Source of the DNA: Rotaria sordida
Lineage: Eukaryota > Rotifera > Eurotatoria > Philodinida > Philodinidae
NCBI GenBank assembly: GCA_905250125.1
Contig: CAJNOL010000771.1
Span: 32,964 to 96,963 of the forward strand
Direction of reading: 5' to 3'
Length of the DNA stretch: 64,000 nucleotides
The translations under genes and the position numbers were made by a program. A model generated the notes under the pieces. It was not told the DNA's origin and searched no databases. It worked only from the letters and a program-made list of their open reading frames with translations. Below are positions 26,713 through 38,107 of this stretch, piece after piece (positions within the stretch are counted from its first letter, which is position 1; each line of letters opens with the position of its first letter).

Positions 26713-29499
26713 ATGAATTTGATAATGGATGATGAAATAGTAGAACTTAATGATGATCAAAAAACCATTCGATATAGATTTATAAATGAAATATCAAAAA
26801 AAAATGAAAAACTCGCTTTTTATTTAAAAGAAATATTTCATATTTCTACGAATCGAGATCGTGAAACTCGTGTTAAAGTTTATAAAAAAGTATTAAATGA
26901 TTTAAAATTTGGTAGTATTGAAAGAGAAAAATTAATTGAATATTATGCTAAAATAATGGATTTAGAACGTCGTGTAAGAAAATATGATAATGCTAAAATT
27001 TATAATGAAAAAATTGAAAATCCCCAGAGTACAGCAACAGCTGATCGTTTTCAATATGTTTTTTCTCGTATGAAAGATGAAAATGTTCCATTAGATAAAG
27101 TAAAAGAATTTTTTAATGAAAATGGTTATGCTATATTTAGTTTAACAATGCATCCAACAAATCCAACATCAACTGATTATACAATTAATGGAGGAATTTT
27201 ATTTGATAAATATTTAGATAAACAAATTGATTATCAACAACATTTAAAAATACTTGAAAATTTACCTTTAGTTGGACCAAAAAAAACAATTGAACAAGAA
27301 GTTGAAGAAACAATTGCTATTATTGATATTATTTATGAAACATCAACTAAATTAAGATATGAATTAATTAAAGCATTAAAACAATTTCCTGATTATCAAT
27401 ATATAATTGATGTTGATAAACCTCTTATACAAGTATCTATATGGCCAGCTGGAGATGGAGATGGAAATGAAAATGCTGATGTTAATGCATTAAAACAAGC
27501 TGTTTTACAATTAAAACAACGTATTAAACAATTATATTTAAATGATATTGAACAATTATCATCAGAGAAGAAAATAATTATTCAACAGAAATTAATTGAT
27601 AATTTATATAAAACACCAAATGATTTAATTCATGATTTAAAACATATACCAGATACAGAAGATATTATTTATAAAATAAATACATTTCGTTTTCATTATG
27701 CTCAAATTGATATTCGTCATAATGCTTCTGATATAATGGAAACAGTTAATAATTTAGCAAAAGTAAATGGTTTAATGGAAAATTTTTCTTCGTTATCATT
27801 AATAGATAAAAAAAAAAGTATAATTGAATGGTTAAATAATGATGATATAATTGAAAAATTAAAATTAACTGATGATGATATATTAAATAAAAGTAGTAAA
27901 ACAGCTGGACGTTTATTTGGTAGATTAAAATTAATAAAAAATGATATTGATATATATAATAAATTTATAATAGCTGAAACAAATTCAATAATTGATGTAT
28001 TATCTGTATTTTTATTATTAAAATCATCTGGAAATAATATAGCTGAAAAAGAAACAATAATTGATATAGTTACATTAAGTGAATCAGTTAAAGATTTAGA
28101 AGAATTACCTAATTTAATATCTGAATTAGTTGATGATCCTATTTATCGAAAACATTTATTTTATCGTCAAAAATTAATTGTTATGATAGCTAAAAGTGAT
28201 ACTGTTAGACGTAATGGTCGTGGAGCAGAAGCATCACAAGAACAAGCTTTAGGAAAAATTTATTCAATGGTTGAGAAATTTAAATCGAAATATCCTGAAT
28301 TAAAAAATTTAGTTATTAATGGTTTTAGTGGTGGTGGTGCTGCATTACAACGTGGTGGTGGACGTGTTACAGAAGTAGCTCATAATAATGGTCGAGCAGC
28401 ACGTTTTTATCATGCTAAAACTCTAGGTCCATCATTATTAACAATTCAAGGTCATCAAATGCAAATATTATTTTCTCCATCATCAATTGCTTTACATACA
28501 TTACAATCATTAGTTGCACAAAATGTTCATGCACGTGCTCAAACTGAATTAAAATCAAATGGTGAACATTATGTTTTACCACGTCGAGCACCAGAAGGTT
28601 ATGATGAAAGAAAAAATATTGAAAAATTTCATAATGCTTGTCAAATAATGCGTCAAGCTTATTTTAATTATATGGGAGATTTAGATGATCCAAATGATAA
28701 AAATTTAACAAATGAAAGTTTTAATAAATTATTTTCAAATGGTCCATGGACATCTGTTATTTTAGGAAATTTAAGTTCACGTCCATCAAAACGTGGTGGT
28801 CATGGAACAGTTAATCAAAATATAACTGTTAGAAATTTAAGAGGTGAAAATCCAAAATTACTTGATAATCGTGCAATAACTGTTGAACGTTTAAGTGCAC
28901 ATAGTGGAACACATTTTCTTAATTATTTAAGTCTATATGAAGGTTTAAAAAGTATTAATTATGATGAATTAAATGATATCTATATATGTAGTAAATCATG
29001 TAGAGATTTTATGCGTAATACAGCATTATCATTACATATGACTGATTTTGATATAGCTTGGTTAACAATGATTGGTGAAAAACGTCCAGATAAAAATCAA
29101 CTTATTTCATTAGCAAAAGATTTTAATCCAAATGGAAATTTAATGAATACAAATCAACAAACATTAGCATGGCTTGAATTATATGCATATGATGTTGCTA
29201 AATTAGTTTATAAATGTATTTTAAATAAAGATCCACCAGAAAATTTTGATTTACATTCACCATTAAGATCTGGTTTTTCGAATTTAGCACAACAATTAAC
29301 AATAAGAGAAGAATCAAATGAATTTGGACGATATGCTCAAGCTGATATGACTCATTTTATCAATAATAATTTGGATTTTGTTTTACATGCATATCATTGT
29401 TTAACATTACAATCATGTTATGCTGCTGCTGATGTTGTTAATGCACCAGAAGGTGGATTAAATATTGAACTTACGAGAAAACAACCAACTTTAATATAA
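26713..29499 (+). CDS. Phosphoenolpyruvate-carboxylase-family protein, intronless, divergent
   Basis: One uninterrupted frame of 928 codons with PEPC architecture. PEPC adds bicarbonate to phosphoenolpyruvate to give oxaloacetate; plants, bacteria and protists have it, animals normally do not. Landmarks: LTMHPTNPTS with His147 (the family VLTAHPT motif); GDGDGN at 247-252 (family GGDRDGN); IDIRHN with Arg335; Glu457 in LSESVKDLEELP and Asp496 in KSDTVRRNG, matching the two metal ligands; GGGAALQRGGGR with Arg547; SSRPSKR at 689-694 (family GSRPAKR); and NRAI with Arg720. Differences: the HGRGG loop reads NGFSGGGAAL, so its His and first Arg are absent; the SDSxKD Lys is Arg; the C-terminus ends QPTLI rather than the usual NTG. 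Length is near the usual 880-970. A splice-acceptor-like ttttgttttag directly precedes the ATG, so a 5' UTR intron is possible. Codon style matches its neighbours. Catalytic ability is uncertain. Confidence 0.85.
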   Translation: MNLIMDDEIVELNDDQKTIRYRFINEISKKNEKLAFYLKEIFHISTNRDRETRVKVYKKVLNDLKFGSIEREKLIEYYAKIMDLERRVRKYDNAKIYNEKIENPQSTATADRFQYVFSRMKDENVPLDKVKEFFNENGYAIFSLTMHPTNPTSTDYTINGGILFDKYLDKQIDYQQHLKILENLPLVGPKKTIEQEVEETIAIIDIIYETSTKLRYELIKALKQFPDYQYIIDVDKPLIQVSIWPAGDGDGNENADVNALKQAVLQLKQRIKQLYLNDIEQLSSEKKIIIQQKLIDNLYKTPNDLIHDLKHIPDTEDIIYKINTFRFHYAQIDIRHNASDIMETVNNLAKVNGLMENFSSLSLIDKKKSIIEWLNNDDIIEKLKLTDDDILNKSSKTAGRLFGRLKLIKNDIDIYNKFIIAETNSIIDVLSVFLLLKSSGNNIAEKETIIDIVTLSESVKDLEELPNLISELVDDPIYRKHLFYRQKLIVMIAKSDTVRRNGRGAEASQEQALGKIYSMVEKFKSKYPELKNLVINGFSGGGAALQRGGGRVTEVAHNNGRAARFYHAKTLGPSLLTIQGHQMQILFSPSSIALHTLQSLVAQNVHARAQTELKSNGEHYVLPRRAPEGYDERKNIEKFHNACQIMRQAYFNYMGDLDDPNDKNLTNESFNKLFSNGPWTSVILGNLSSRPSKRGGHGTVNQNITVRNLRGENPKLLDNRAITVERLSAHSGTHFLNYLSLYEGLKSINYDELNDIYICSKSCRDFMRNTALSLHMTDFDIAWLTMIGEKRPDKNQLISLAKDFNPNGNLMNTNQQTLAWLELYAYDVAKLVYKCILNKDPPENFDLHSPLRSGFSNLAQQLTIREESNEFGRYAQADMTHFINNNLDFVLHAYHCLTLQSCYAAADVVNAPEGGLNIELTRKQPTLI

Positions 29500-30893
29500 T
29501 CATCATTTATTATATATATTTAACCATTTAATTTTTTTCGATTTTTTATCTATACCTTAAATAGTATCATCATTTTACAAACATCTTCTTTTCCAGTTAA
29601 AACCTTTCTTTTTAATATTTTGTTATGTATGTCAAACCTTATTAAGAACTATAGATTTAAATTAAATCTAGTCCACAAAAAAAAAATCAAATTTCTATTT
29701 GTTTTTAGTCAGTTATAGGCGAATGAATCACAATCAGTATCAAAACTAAACTTCTATTTGCTTCTACAAGTTAATTCAGTCGATATACCATAAATTCCAC
29801 TAATATTCATTCTCAGTTTAGACCGTTTCCCTTATTCAATTATTTAAACGGGAAAAAATTTATGCGGTTTTAACATACTATTTCATCGTTAAATACGAAA
29901 TTATTCAATTATATATTTAATATAAATGAATAACTATTAACAATTTTTAATGTTGACAATACTTTCATGAAGAACTGTTCACCCTGTTAAAAAACGATGT
30001 CAAAAATAAAGAAAGAAAACAATGATAAAATTTCATTACATAAAAGTGCTCATTGTCATAAACATAATACGAAGATAAAATAAAGAATGAAAAAGATCTA
30101 GTTGAGCGTTGTTTTCTCTTCAATGAAAATATGACATTTCGGTGTGTCATAGATGCAGCTCAGCAAAGAATGATAATTATGACTAATAATGAAAAAAGAA
30201 CATCATGATGTAACCTAGATTTTATGTTCATTTGAAAAGTTATTCTAAGTATATATTTTGTTTTCAAGAAGCATCTAAGACATCGTTTTGGAAGAGTATA
30301 GTTATCAGATATTAAATAGAAGCATGGAGGTCAGACTGTTTCTTAGCTTCTTCATAAACGCCGCTAAAAATCATAAAATGATTGACGACAACTAATGATG
30401 GGTTCCATTGAGAAATTTTTCCGTGAGTTGACAATAACAACGGGCAATTTTTCTGAGAAAATAATGACAATTTTCATAAATAATATATCTATATGAATAT
30501 GTTTACGAATATTGACCGATAGTCAAGGATTTTATATAAATATCAATGGTTAATTAAATGAAGATACATAGTAGATTGATATTTCAATTTGCAAATTATG
30601 TATTTGATTGACGATTCTATTTTTCTTTTGAATAGTTTAGAAAATTGACACATCTCTTATTTTTCTTGCTTTTTGTTTGAAAAGAATGAAAAATTTTATT
30701 TAATTGATTCTATTTTATTTTTAACTCAATCTACAAGAATGTTTTATGATGTATTTCTATGTTGTGCTCTCACATATATATTCATTTTTTTTTGTTGTTG
30801 TTCGCTTATGACAAAAAAAATAGGATTAAAAATGTTGTATTTATTTCATTGACATTATACATATAGAGTGAAAAAAAAAACAAAGAATATGAA
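29500..30893. other. Intergenic DNA
   Basis: AT-rich; no gene, repeat or strong motif seen. Short frames such as 29965-30150 have no coding character. Confidence 0.5.
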
Positions 30894-31565
30894 ATGTTCG
30901 TTTTACTCATCGTGTTATATTTGCAAATATTATCATGGAAAAAAAGTGAAACAGTTCGATTGGAATACAAATATTCTGCGGAACAACGTTTAACATATTC
31001 TGAAATTGAAATAATTGAACGTCGTGATGTTGAAAAAGGTCTTGATGAAACAATTGAATATATTGAAATGAATTATACAGAAGTAATTGTTAAAATAAAA
31101 TCTATTGAAAATATTCAAAGAAAAAAAAATTCTATTCGAATGTTTCCATTTAATCGATATAAATATGAACAATTATTTGAAACAACTTATCGAATAATTG
31201 AAGATCAAACAATAAATCATCCTGGTGAATTATCATCATTAAATGGACGAATTCTATTACCACCACCAAATCAACCAAATTTTCCTCAAAATCATATTCA
31301 AATAGGATCGACTTGGATAATACCAATTCAAAATTCGTTAGGAGAAATTCAATATAAATTAATTGATATTGATGATAATAAAATAGCTTATATCGTATTT
31401 GAAGGTGATCTTATTATGAATTTTGATGCACGTTTAACTGGAAAATGGACTTTCGATATTGAAAAAGGTATTACATTAACACAAGAAATAGTTAGTTCTT
31501 CATCGATGTTAGCAGATTACAGACTAACCAAAATAATAACAAAAAAACTTTTATCAATTAACTAA
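30894..31565 (+). CDS. Hypothetical secreted protein, intronless, 223 aa
   Basis: The frame starts with a hydrophobic signal-peptide-like segment (MFVLLIVLYLQILS), followed by a soluble region of about 205 residues. The rest has the alternating pattern of a beta-rich domain. It has a proline-rich turn LPPPNQPNFP at about 121-130, then IGSTWIIPI, KLIDIDDNKIAYIVFEGD and TGKWTFDIEKG. The GxxW / intervening strands / xGxxxFDxxxG layout recalls small bacterial secreted proteins of unknown function, but I cannot name a family with confidence. No cysteines are seen after the signal region. Lack of introns and position 1.4 kb after the intronless PEPC-family gene make a shared foreign origin possible. 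Codon style is like the host genes. Confidence 0.6.
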   Translation: MFVLLIVLYLQILSWKKSETVRLEYKYSAEQRLTYSEIEIIERRDVEKGLDETIEYIEMNYTEVIVKIKSIENIQRKKNSIRMFPFNRYKYEQLFETTYRIIEDQTINHPGELSSLNGRILLPPPNQPNFPQNHIQIGSTWIIPIQNSLGEIQYKLIDIDDNKIAYIVFEGDLIMNFDARLTGKWTFDIEKGITLTQEIVSSSSMLADYRLTKIITKKLLSIN

Positions 31566-32879
31566 CTTTCGCCTTTTTTTTTCCAGTCAAAATATTCAAA
31601 CTAAACAAAAATGTTTTACATTATTGAACATTTTCACAATCTATAGTTACTCAAATAATGTCTTTTTTTTTTCCAATTTATACAAAATAAATAAATAAAT
31701 AAATTCAATCAAAAGAAATCTTGACAGGAACATATTTCGGAAGGATAGTAAATTATTGAAGATATTCTCCTTTATTGAGTTCTGCTCCTCCATCGACTAA
31801 AGTAACATGTTCCATTAAAATTTATTCATTAATTAGATTATTACAATTCTACAGAGACTTTTATCTATATTAGTTCAGACTTATTCACATTTATATATTA
31901 TAAATAAAGACATTGACATAGTCAATATTATATTAGAATATTTGGAAACAAAACTAATATTAGTTTTACTCGGAGAATATTCAGAAAGACATTTATCCAA
32001 CCGAAGATTCAATATCTGCCGCATCACAATTCTCTATATGTGTAAAATGAGTATTATTTTGTAAAAGAAATTATTTCTCTCAGACAATATATTTTATTGA
32101 TATTATTTAGAATAACAAATTTCTATGAGATTACTGATTGGGAAAATATCTTCAAATGTGACACTGTATTTTTGGATCTTATTTTTTTCACTTTGTAAAA
32201 TTGGACGAGTCAATTAAAATTCTATAAAATGTTCGTTTCCATAGATTGTCCTTTGAAGAATTAGTTCATCTCAAATTTGATAAAAATCATTGGAATCCAT
32301 TAATGACAGAAATTATTGAATTATTCTTTTATTTCGATTCTATAACATTTTCAGTTTTGAGATCAAATGTTTTGAATTCTTCTGTATATTGTCATATATT
32401 CACCTAAGATAAAAGTGTTATATTCGTCAACTTGAATAACACTATTATTGTCACTATAGTGAACGTATATTTTTTTAAATTTTATCAAAAATACTTTTTA
32501 AGAATAAGATTTATAGAAATAAGTATGTGACACTTGACAATTGTTTCATGTGCAAGTTAACAAATCAGACGTATTTAATCATTCTATATTAGTCGAATAT
32601 ATCGAAATAGAAAGTCGAGAAAACATGATATAGAAAAGTTTCGCGAGAAGGATATCTAAATAGCATAAAAACCTAAGATTTGTAACTAATGAATTCGAGT
32701 GATTTTTTTTAAAGTTGAGATAGATTATCTTTTCATGAAGAGTCTATTTAAGATGAACTCTTTATGTTATTGTAAAGACATCATCAAAGTTTCCAAACTA
32801 GTATATATAAGATTGAAAACATAGATTGATATTTTTGTTTTAGAAAGATATAAAACTATTTAAAGAGAAGAAAAATATC
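31566..32879. other. Intergenic DNA
   Basis: AT-rich; no convincing gene. A plus-strand stretch near 32243-32405 reads FEELVHLKFDKNHWNPLM but has no start, splice context or recognisable family. Confidence 0.45.
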
Positions 32880-34284
32880 GAAAAAGTTGTCAATATAATT
32901 GTTGAATAAATAGTAAGTCTAGCAGCAATAGTTTTTAATACTAGACGAGCTTAATATTGTCCAATAGATTGTTTATGACCTTCACCAAAAGGAATAAATG
33001 CATATCGATAATGGTTCTTGATCTTCATTTAAAAATCTTTCAGGATAAAAAATATTTGGATCAATTTTCCAATAACGTTGATTGCGTGCTAAATTATAAA
33101 ATAGAATTATTATTTGTTCACCTTTATATAAATGAAATCCCGAATGAAGAAGATAATCATTGATTGTTAATGTTCTTACAGTTCCACTTGATGGTGGAGA
33201 AAAATGTAAAACTTCTTTAATAAGAGCATCTAAATAAATCAATAAATAAAGTTGTTCAATAGTTAAATATTGTTTTGAATATTAATTCAATTCTTGTTTT
33301 ATTTTATATTGTATTCGAGAATTTTGACTAATTAAATGAATAAACGAAGAAAGTGCATTTGATATTGTTTCAAAACTAGCAACAAGAAATAACAGCATTT
33401 CATGTTTTTGATAAACCTTTTTTATTTTCTTTGGATTGATTTAATTAATATTGTTGATTTATTTATAATGAATGAACAAATGAAGCAATTAAACTTGTTC
33501 TTTTTCTTTGATTAGTTCATTCTTTTCATTTATATTGTTCTTGTTCAATTATTTTATCTAAATATTTTTCAATAATTAACATTGATTGATCATATTTAGA
33601 ATTAAATTTTAAATAAATTTTTCCAATAAATTCTGGCATAAAAAATGTTCTTTTAAATAGATTCAAAAAGTCTTTTAAAGCTAAACTTAAATCATTTGTT
33701 GTAGATGTTTCGAAATCATAATCAAAACTAATAAAACCAAATATTGATAAAAGAAGTCTTTGACATTGATCAACAATATCATTATGAAGATAATTTTCAC
33801 CAAAATTTTTTCATTTATCCAAAAGAATTTTATTTGTAGAATCAATAATTAAATCAATATTTGAAATTATTTTATTACGACGGAAAAGTGGAAGTGTTAC
33901 ACTTGCATGACGTTTATATTTTTCTCCTTTTGTACAAATAAGTGCATCATGAAATAATAAACTAACTTTATTGATATTAACATCACCTTGATCATAGATA
34001 TCTCGATGAGTAAATATATATTCAATATCGTCAACTCCGCAAACAGTTAGAAAACGTGATAAACCCATCCAAAATTGATAAACATCACCAAATTTACTTT
34101 TTAATTTTAAGTGTACATTAGCTACAGATTCATTTTCTGTTATCATACCTGTTTGACGCATTTTATCAAAGAAAAATTTCGGAGATAAACCTGGAATAGA
34201 ATGATGACGAGTAAAATATTTTAATTTTGAATAAATATATAGAAGCACTAGAATAATTACAATTATTATTAATACTAAATACAT
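32880..34284 (-). pseudogene. Cytochrome P450 pseudogene
   Basis: The 5' part is intact: an N-terminal membrane anchor (VLIIIVIILVLLYIY), then HHSIPGL and the P450 N-terminal domain to LLDK (33811). There an in-frame TGA replaces a codon, and homologous sequence continues in frame as KNFGENYLHNDIVDQC. More stops follow near 33520-33440, then a frame change into the I-helix (LLFLVASFETISNALS), another stop after IKQELN, and the K-helix YLDALIKEVLHF, where ExxR has become ExxH. The FYPERF motif is kept. A further frameshift precedes the haem loop, read as PFGEGHKQSIGQY then a stop: the cysteine that binds haem iron is Ser. At least four independent defects mean it cannot give an active P450. 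The RTSLIASFVHSL and KKGLS pieces suggest the CYP3-like clan. Confidence 0.88.
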
Positions 34285-34584
34285 CTAAAATAGATATTCA
34301 TTGCCTCTATTATCTTTCATATATATTTCTCAAAAGATCTGAAAAACATATGGACTTGATTTGTGTTCTGAGGAACATGAAAAACAAAAGGAAAAAATAT
34401 TCTTACACGTAGCCATGTACCCTACTATCGAAGCCAAAAGAAAACAGAAATCAAACAACGTAAAAGGTCGTACGAAGTGAGACCAAGTTGTGATACCACA
34501 AAGTTAAGTCTACTAGCCTCTATTATGCCATTGTTTTATATCCAGGACGAAAGATATCTGACAGGATAAGTCACTTCGATCTCT

Positions 34585-34878
34585 AGTATTTCACAAGACA
34601 CCGGCATTATTGTTTGTGCACAGATAGTTCTTATTATGACTTCAAAAATTGCAAAGACACGAAGATTTGGAATGCTCCGACAATATCTTTCAAATCTTCA
34701 AGAGATCGAAGTGATTCACACCTTGAAATCCTATATGTTTGGTATAGAAATACCATTGTGATTTTATTCGAAACTACTGCTCAAGTATTTTAAATCTTCG
34801 TATCTTTGCAGCTTTTAAAGGCATAGTGAAAGCCATCTATACACTAAGAAGGGCACCGGTGTCTTTTGAAATGATGGG
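34585..34878. mobile_element. Short fold-back element
   Basis: Arms of about 100 bp are inverted: the left arm has cacaagacaccgg and ttgcaaagacacgaagattt, the right arm has aaatcttcgtatctttgcag and ccggtgtcttttg. There is no ORF. It lies between the P450 relic and the Tc1/mariner relic. Confidence 0.6.
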
Positions 34879-35018
34879 AAAAGAAATACAAATTAGCTGG
34901 GTTTTCTTATAATTTTCAAATAGGACCGATTTTGGTAGTGTATCCACCTTCATTCTTTCATATGGTTAAATCTATGATTCGAAGAAATGTATGCATAGAT
35001 ACGCGAGGGCCTTAGATT

Positions 35019-37113
35019 ATTCGACCATAGTATCTCTGGCATACTTCAACCTATTGAGCTGCGATTTTTAGCAAAACGTAGCTAAGTACTATCACAAGCT
35101 ACACTAAAACTATTAATCCAATCGAATGTATTTTGATTTTGCAACGATAAAAAATATTAAAATTGTAGAGTTATAATTTAGTCCAAAATTATTCATGCTG
35201 CTGATTTTTCATCAAAAGAAAGACTTTACCTCTAGTGATAAATAACAAATTGAATTACTTTCATATACAAACTTCTTAATTCGACTCCAATATTTCTCTT
35301 GGATATAACCAAGAATAACTTCATCGATTTTATTCTGATATCAAAAAAACAAAAATAAAAACACATACAGAGATAATATTTTCTCTTATCTCATTTTTGA
35401 ATGATGCAATACTATTAATATCGAGTTGAAAATCCTCCTTGATTTAGGCACTCTTATAAACGATTTTCAACTGAATCAACTAATTTTTCAGTTACAACGT
35501 TTCGAATCTGATTCCACTCTTCAATCAAAAATTCTTCTAATTCTTGTTCATTTTTTTGGTGGTGATATACATTGTCGAATACGTCGATCGAGTATAGTCC
35601 GTAGGTGTTCAATAGGACTTAAATCAAGACTTTGTGACGGTCAGTTTAAACGTTTTAACATGTTTTTTATTCAACCATTTTGTTACAACAGATAACCGAT
35701 GTTTAGGGTCATTATCTTGTTGAAATATAAAGTTCGATCCTAGACCCATTTTCTACGTCGACTGGAATAAATTCTATTCTAGAATATCTTCATATGTCTC
35801 ACCTGTTAAAATTCTATCAATCAGCACTAGATTACCTACACCTTGTCTACTAAAACATCTCCTTACTTTGACATTATTACCATGATGTTTTATCGTTAGT
35901 AATATGCGGTTCGAACTAAATTCTTCATCGACCTTTCTCCACACCATTACGTCGCCATCATAACCAGATAAGTTGAACTTTGATTCATCTAACCATATAA
36001 ACTTTCTCGATATGTCTGGCTGCATAAACCAAGCGTTTTCGTTTGTTAAGATCATTAATCAATGGTTTTTTTCGTGTTATACATCCCCAGTATCCAATTT
36101 CATGCATCCGACGTTTAATTGTTGTCGTGAAGATTCCAACATCTAATAAATTCTGCAACTCTGCTCTGATTGCAATAGACTATTTTTTTCGATCCGAGAG
36201 CAGTGTTCTTCATATAAAATCGTCTATTATTTTCGTTGTTATTCTGTTTCTTCCACGACCTGAAAAGTTTTTTACCGTTTGGTATAATTTGTATTTCTTC
36301 ACAATCAATTGAATTGTTGCTTCCGGAATTGTCATATATTTTGTAACATCACCTAATGAATCTCTATCTAAATGGCGATTGACCATCAGATTTCGAAAAT
36401 CGTCTGAATATTCTTTCGATTTGAATATCATACTTTAGTAACTCAGCAATCAAAGTATCGTTTTGAAGTACGACAGAATAGATGGAGAGATGTAATCAAA
36501 TAAAGAAAGAGCGATTATCAAATATATGAATAGAAAGAAGAAAGAAAAATCGGAGGAAATGCAGAAAAATAACCAAAAGCACATGGCCAGATTTTATAAA
36601 CACTTTATTTGCAGATTGATAACATCGTCTATATTAAAAATTCTGAAGAACAATTATATTTCTCCTGTCATATCTACTCAGCACGTCTGATTTTTTCAAT
36701 AATCGAATGTTTACTATTTCACGTAGACTATACATAACAGAGCTATGAGGTAAGAGAAAATGTTATCTTTGTACATATTTTTATTTTTTAATATCAGAAT
36801 AAAAACGATGAAGTTATTCTTGGTTATGTCCAATGGAAATATTGGAGTCGAATTAAGAAGTTTGTATACGAAAATAATTCAATTTGTTTTTTATTACTAG
36901 AGATAAAGTCTTTCTTTTGATAAAAAATTAGCTGTATGAATAATTTTGGACTAAATTATAACTCTACAATTTTAATATTTTTTATCGTTGCAAGATCAAA
37001 ATGCGTTAGATTGGATTGATAGTTTTAGTGTAGCTAGTGATAGTACTTAGCTATGTTTTGCTGAAAACCGCACATCAGTAAGTTGAACTGGGGTAGAGAT
37101 ATTATGGTCGAAT
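35019..37113. mobile_element. Tc1/mariner-type element with long terminal inverted repeats
   Basis: Long terminal repeats (left about 35019-35395, right about 36745-37113) are inverted copies: attcgaccata and agctaagtactatcac on the left have their complements on the right. Each arm is about 370 bp, much longer than the 20-250 bp usual for the superfamily. They enclose a degraded transposase on the minus strand. I did not find a clear TA duplication because the outer edges have drifted. Confidence 0.8.
35440..36431 (-). pseudogene. Degenerate Tc1/mariner transposase
   Basis: The N-terminal helix-turn-helix region starts at 36431 (KEYSDDFRNLMVNRHLD ... SGRGRNRITT). After a gap of disrupted frame come FIWLDESKFNLSGYDG with the first catalytic Asp, GVGNLVLIDRIL, then two stops, FIFQQDNDPKH with the second Asp, a frameshift, and SLDLSPIEHL with the third acidic residue (Glu, DD34E-like spacing). 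The final part WNQIRNVVTEKLVDSV is in yet another frame. All three catalytic residues remain but stops and frameshifts inactivate the gene. Confidence 0.85.
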
Positions 37114-37734
37114 CACTACTTGTTGCTTGTATGAATAATATTGGCCGCCACTGTAGCTATCAATTCGGGAGAAATAAATACATACTTGTGGGAATCATGC
37201 TTTGGTCTATCTTTCACAGCATAATAGGACTCGTTTCATGCAATTGTTTTGAAGAAAATACTTAACACCAACATGTTTTAATATTTGCCCAATTATAACG
37301 ATTATTCTTAGATATTAATTGTTTTCTTCAGAAAATCTGAAAGATGACTGCTGAAAGGCTATAAATCTGTAATTCCACTTTTGAAAACATCCTTTCACGA
37401 TTGCCAATTCTAACAAATACTATTCTTCACAGTTATTTAAAAATATTTTATCGCTTATGACAGTAACCTAGAATAAGTATGCCAAGAAATTTTCTTCTAC
37501 GACTATGCTATCAGAAAATGTTGGGTTGATATCGTAAGGTGCAATCTAACACTGATTGAAAGCAAACACTACAATATTTTCTGTACGTTAGTTCGTAGAA
37601 GATTTATTGTTTGTGTATACATAGAATTCTTTATTTGAAGCGTTGTTGACGACGCTTGATCGATGAATAAAGGCGTTAGACTCTGTCTGAGTACTAATAC
37701 AGAAAACATTGCATAAATGGGTCGTCCCCAGAAC

Positions 37735-38107
37735 AAATCAAAGTTAAAGTTGGCTATTTTTCCAAGAAGCTTTTTTCCCACTGTAATAAGGATAAAATAT
37801 GGTGTTGTTCGAGCCATATGAAGGAGTCCTCCCAAATCCCTAATCGATCCGAACAATGTCATATTTTGTCCTTACAATAATAGAGAAAACCCTCCTTAAA
37901 ATCTGATTGGCTAGGAAGTTTTTTGCCTCGACCAATCAGATTTTAGGAAGAATTTTTTCACTATTGTAAGGATAAAACATGACATTGTTCGGGTCAACTA
38001 GGAGTTTGGAAGGACTCTCTTTCATATGGTTCGAACAGCGCCATGTTTTGTCCTTATTATAGTGAGAGAAAAGCTTCTTGGAAAGACAGCCTACTTTAAC
38101 TTTGATT
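37735..38107. mobile_element. Near-complete palindrome (MITE-like), about 373 bp
   Basis: The two halves are inverted copies: aaatcaaagttaaagttggct at the left edge and agcctactttaactttgatt at the right. Inner words also pair: tgttgttcgagccatatgaa with ttcatatggttcgaacagcg, and ctgattggctaggaag with cgaccaatcag near the centre. There is almost no spacer. An ORF drawn across it (37569-37862) is a by-product of the repeat. Confidence 0.75.

Noticed and set aside
26713..29499. Bacterial contamination as the source of the PEPC-family gene
   Set aside because: Codon style and flanking AT-rich DNA match the host genes, there are no adjacent bacterial genes or Shine-Dalgarno site, and it lies between animal genes on one contig. 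Long reads would settle it.
37569..37862. 97-codon minus-strand frame
   Set aside because: Half of it is one arm of the 37735-38107 palindrome; no protein motif.
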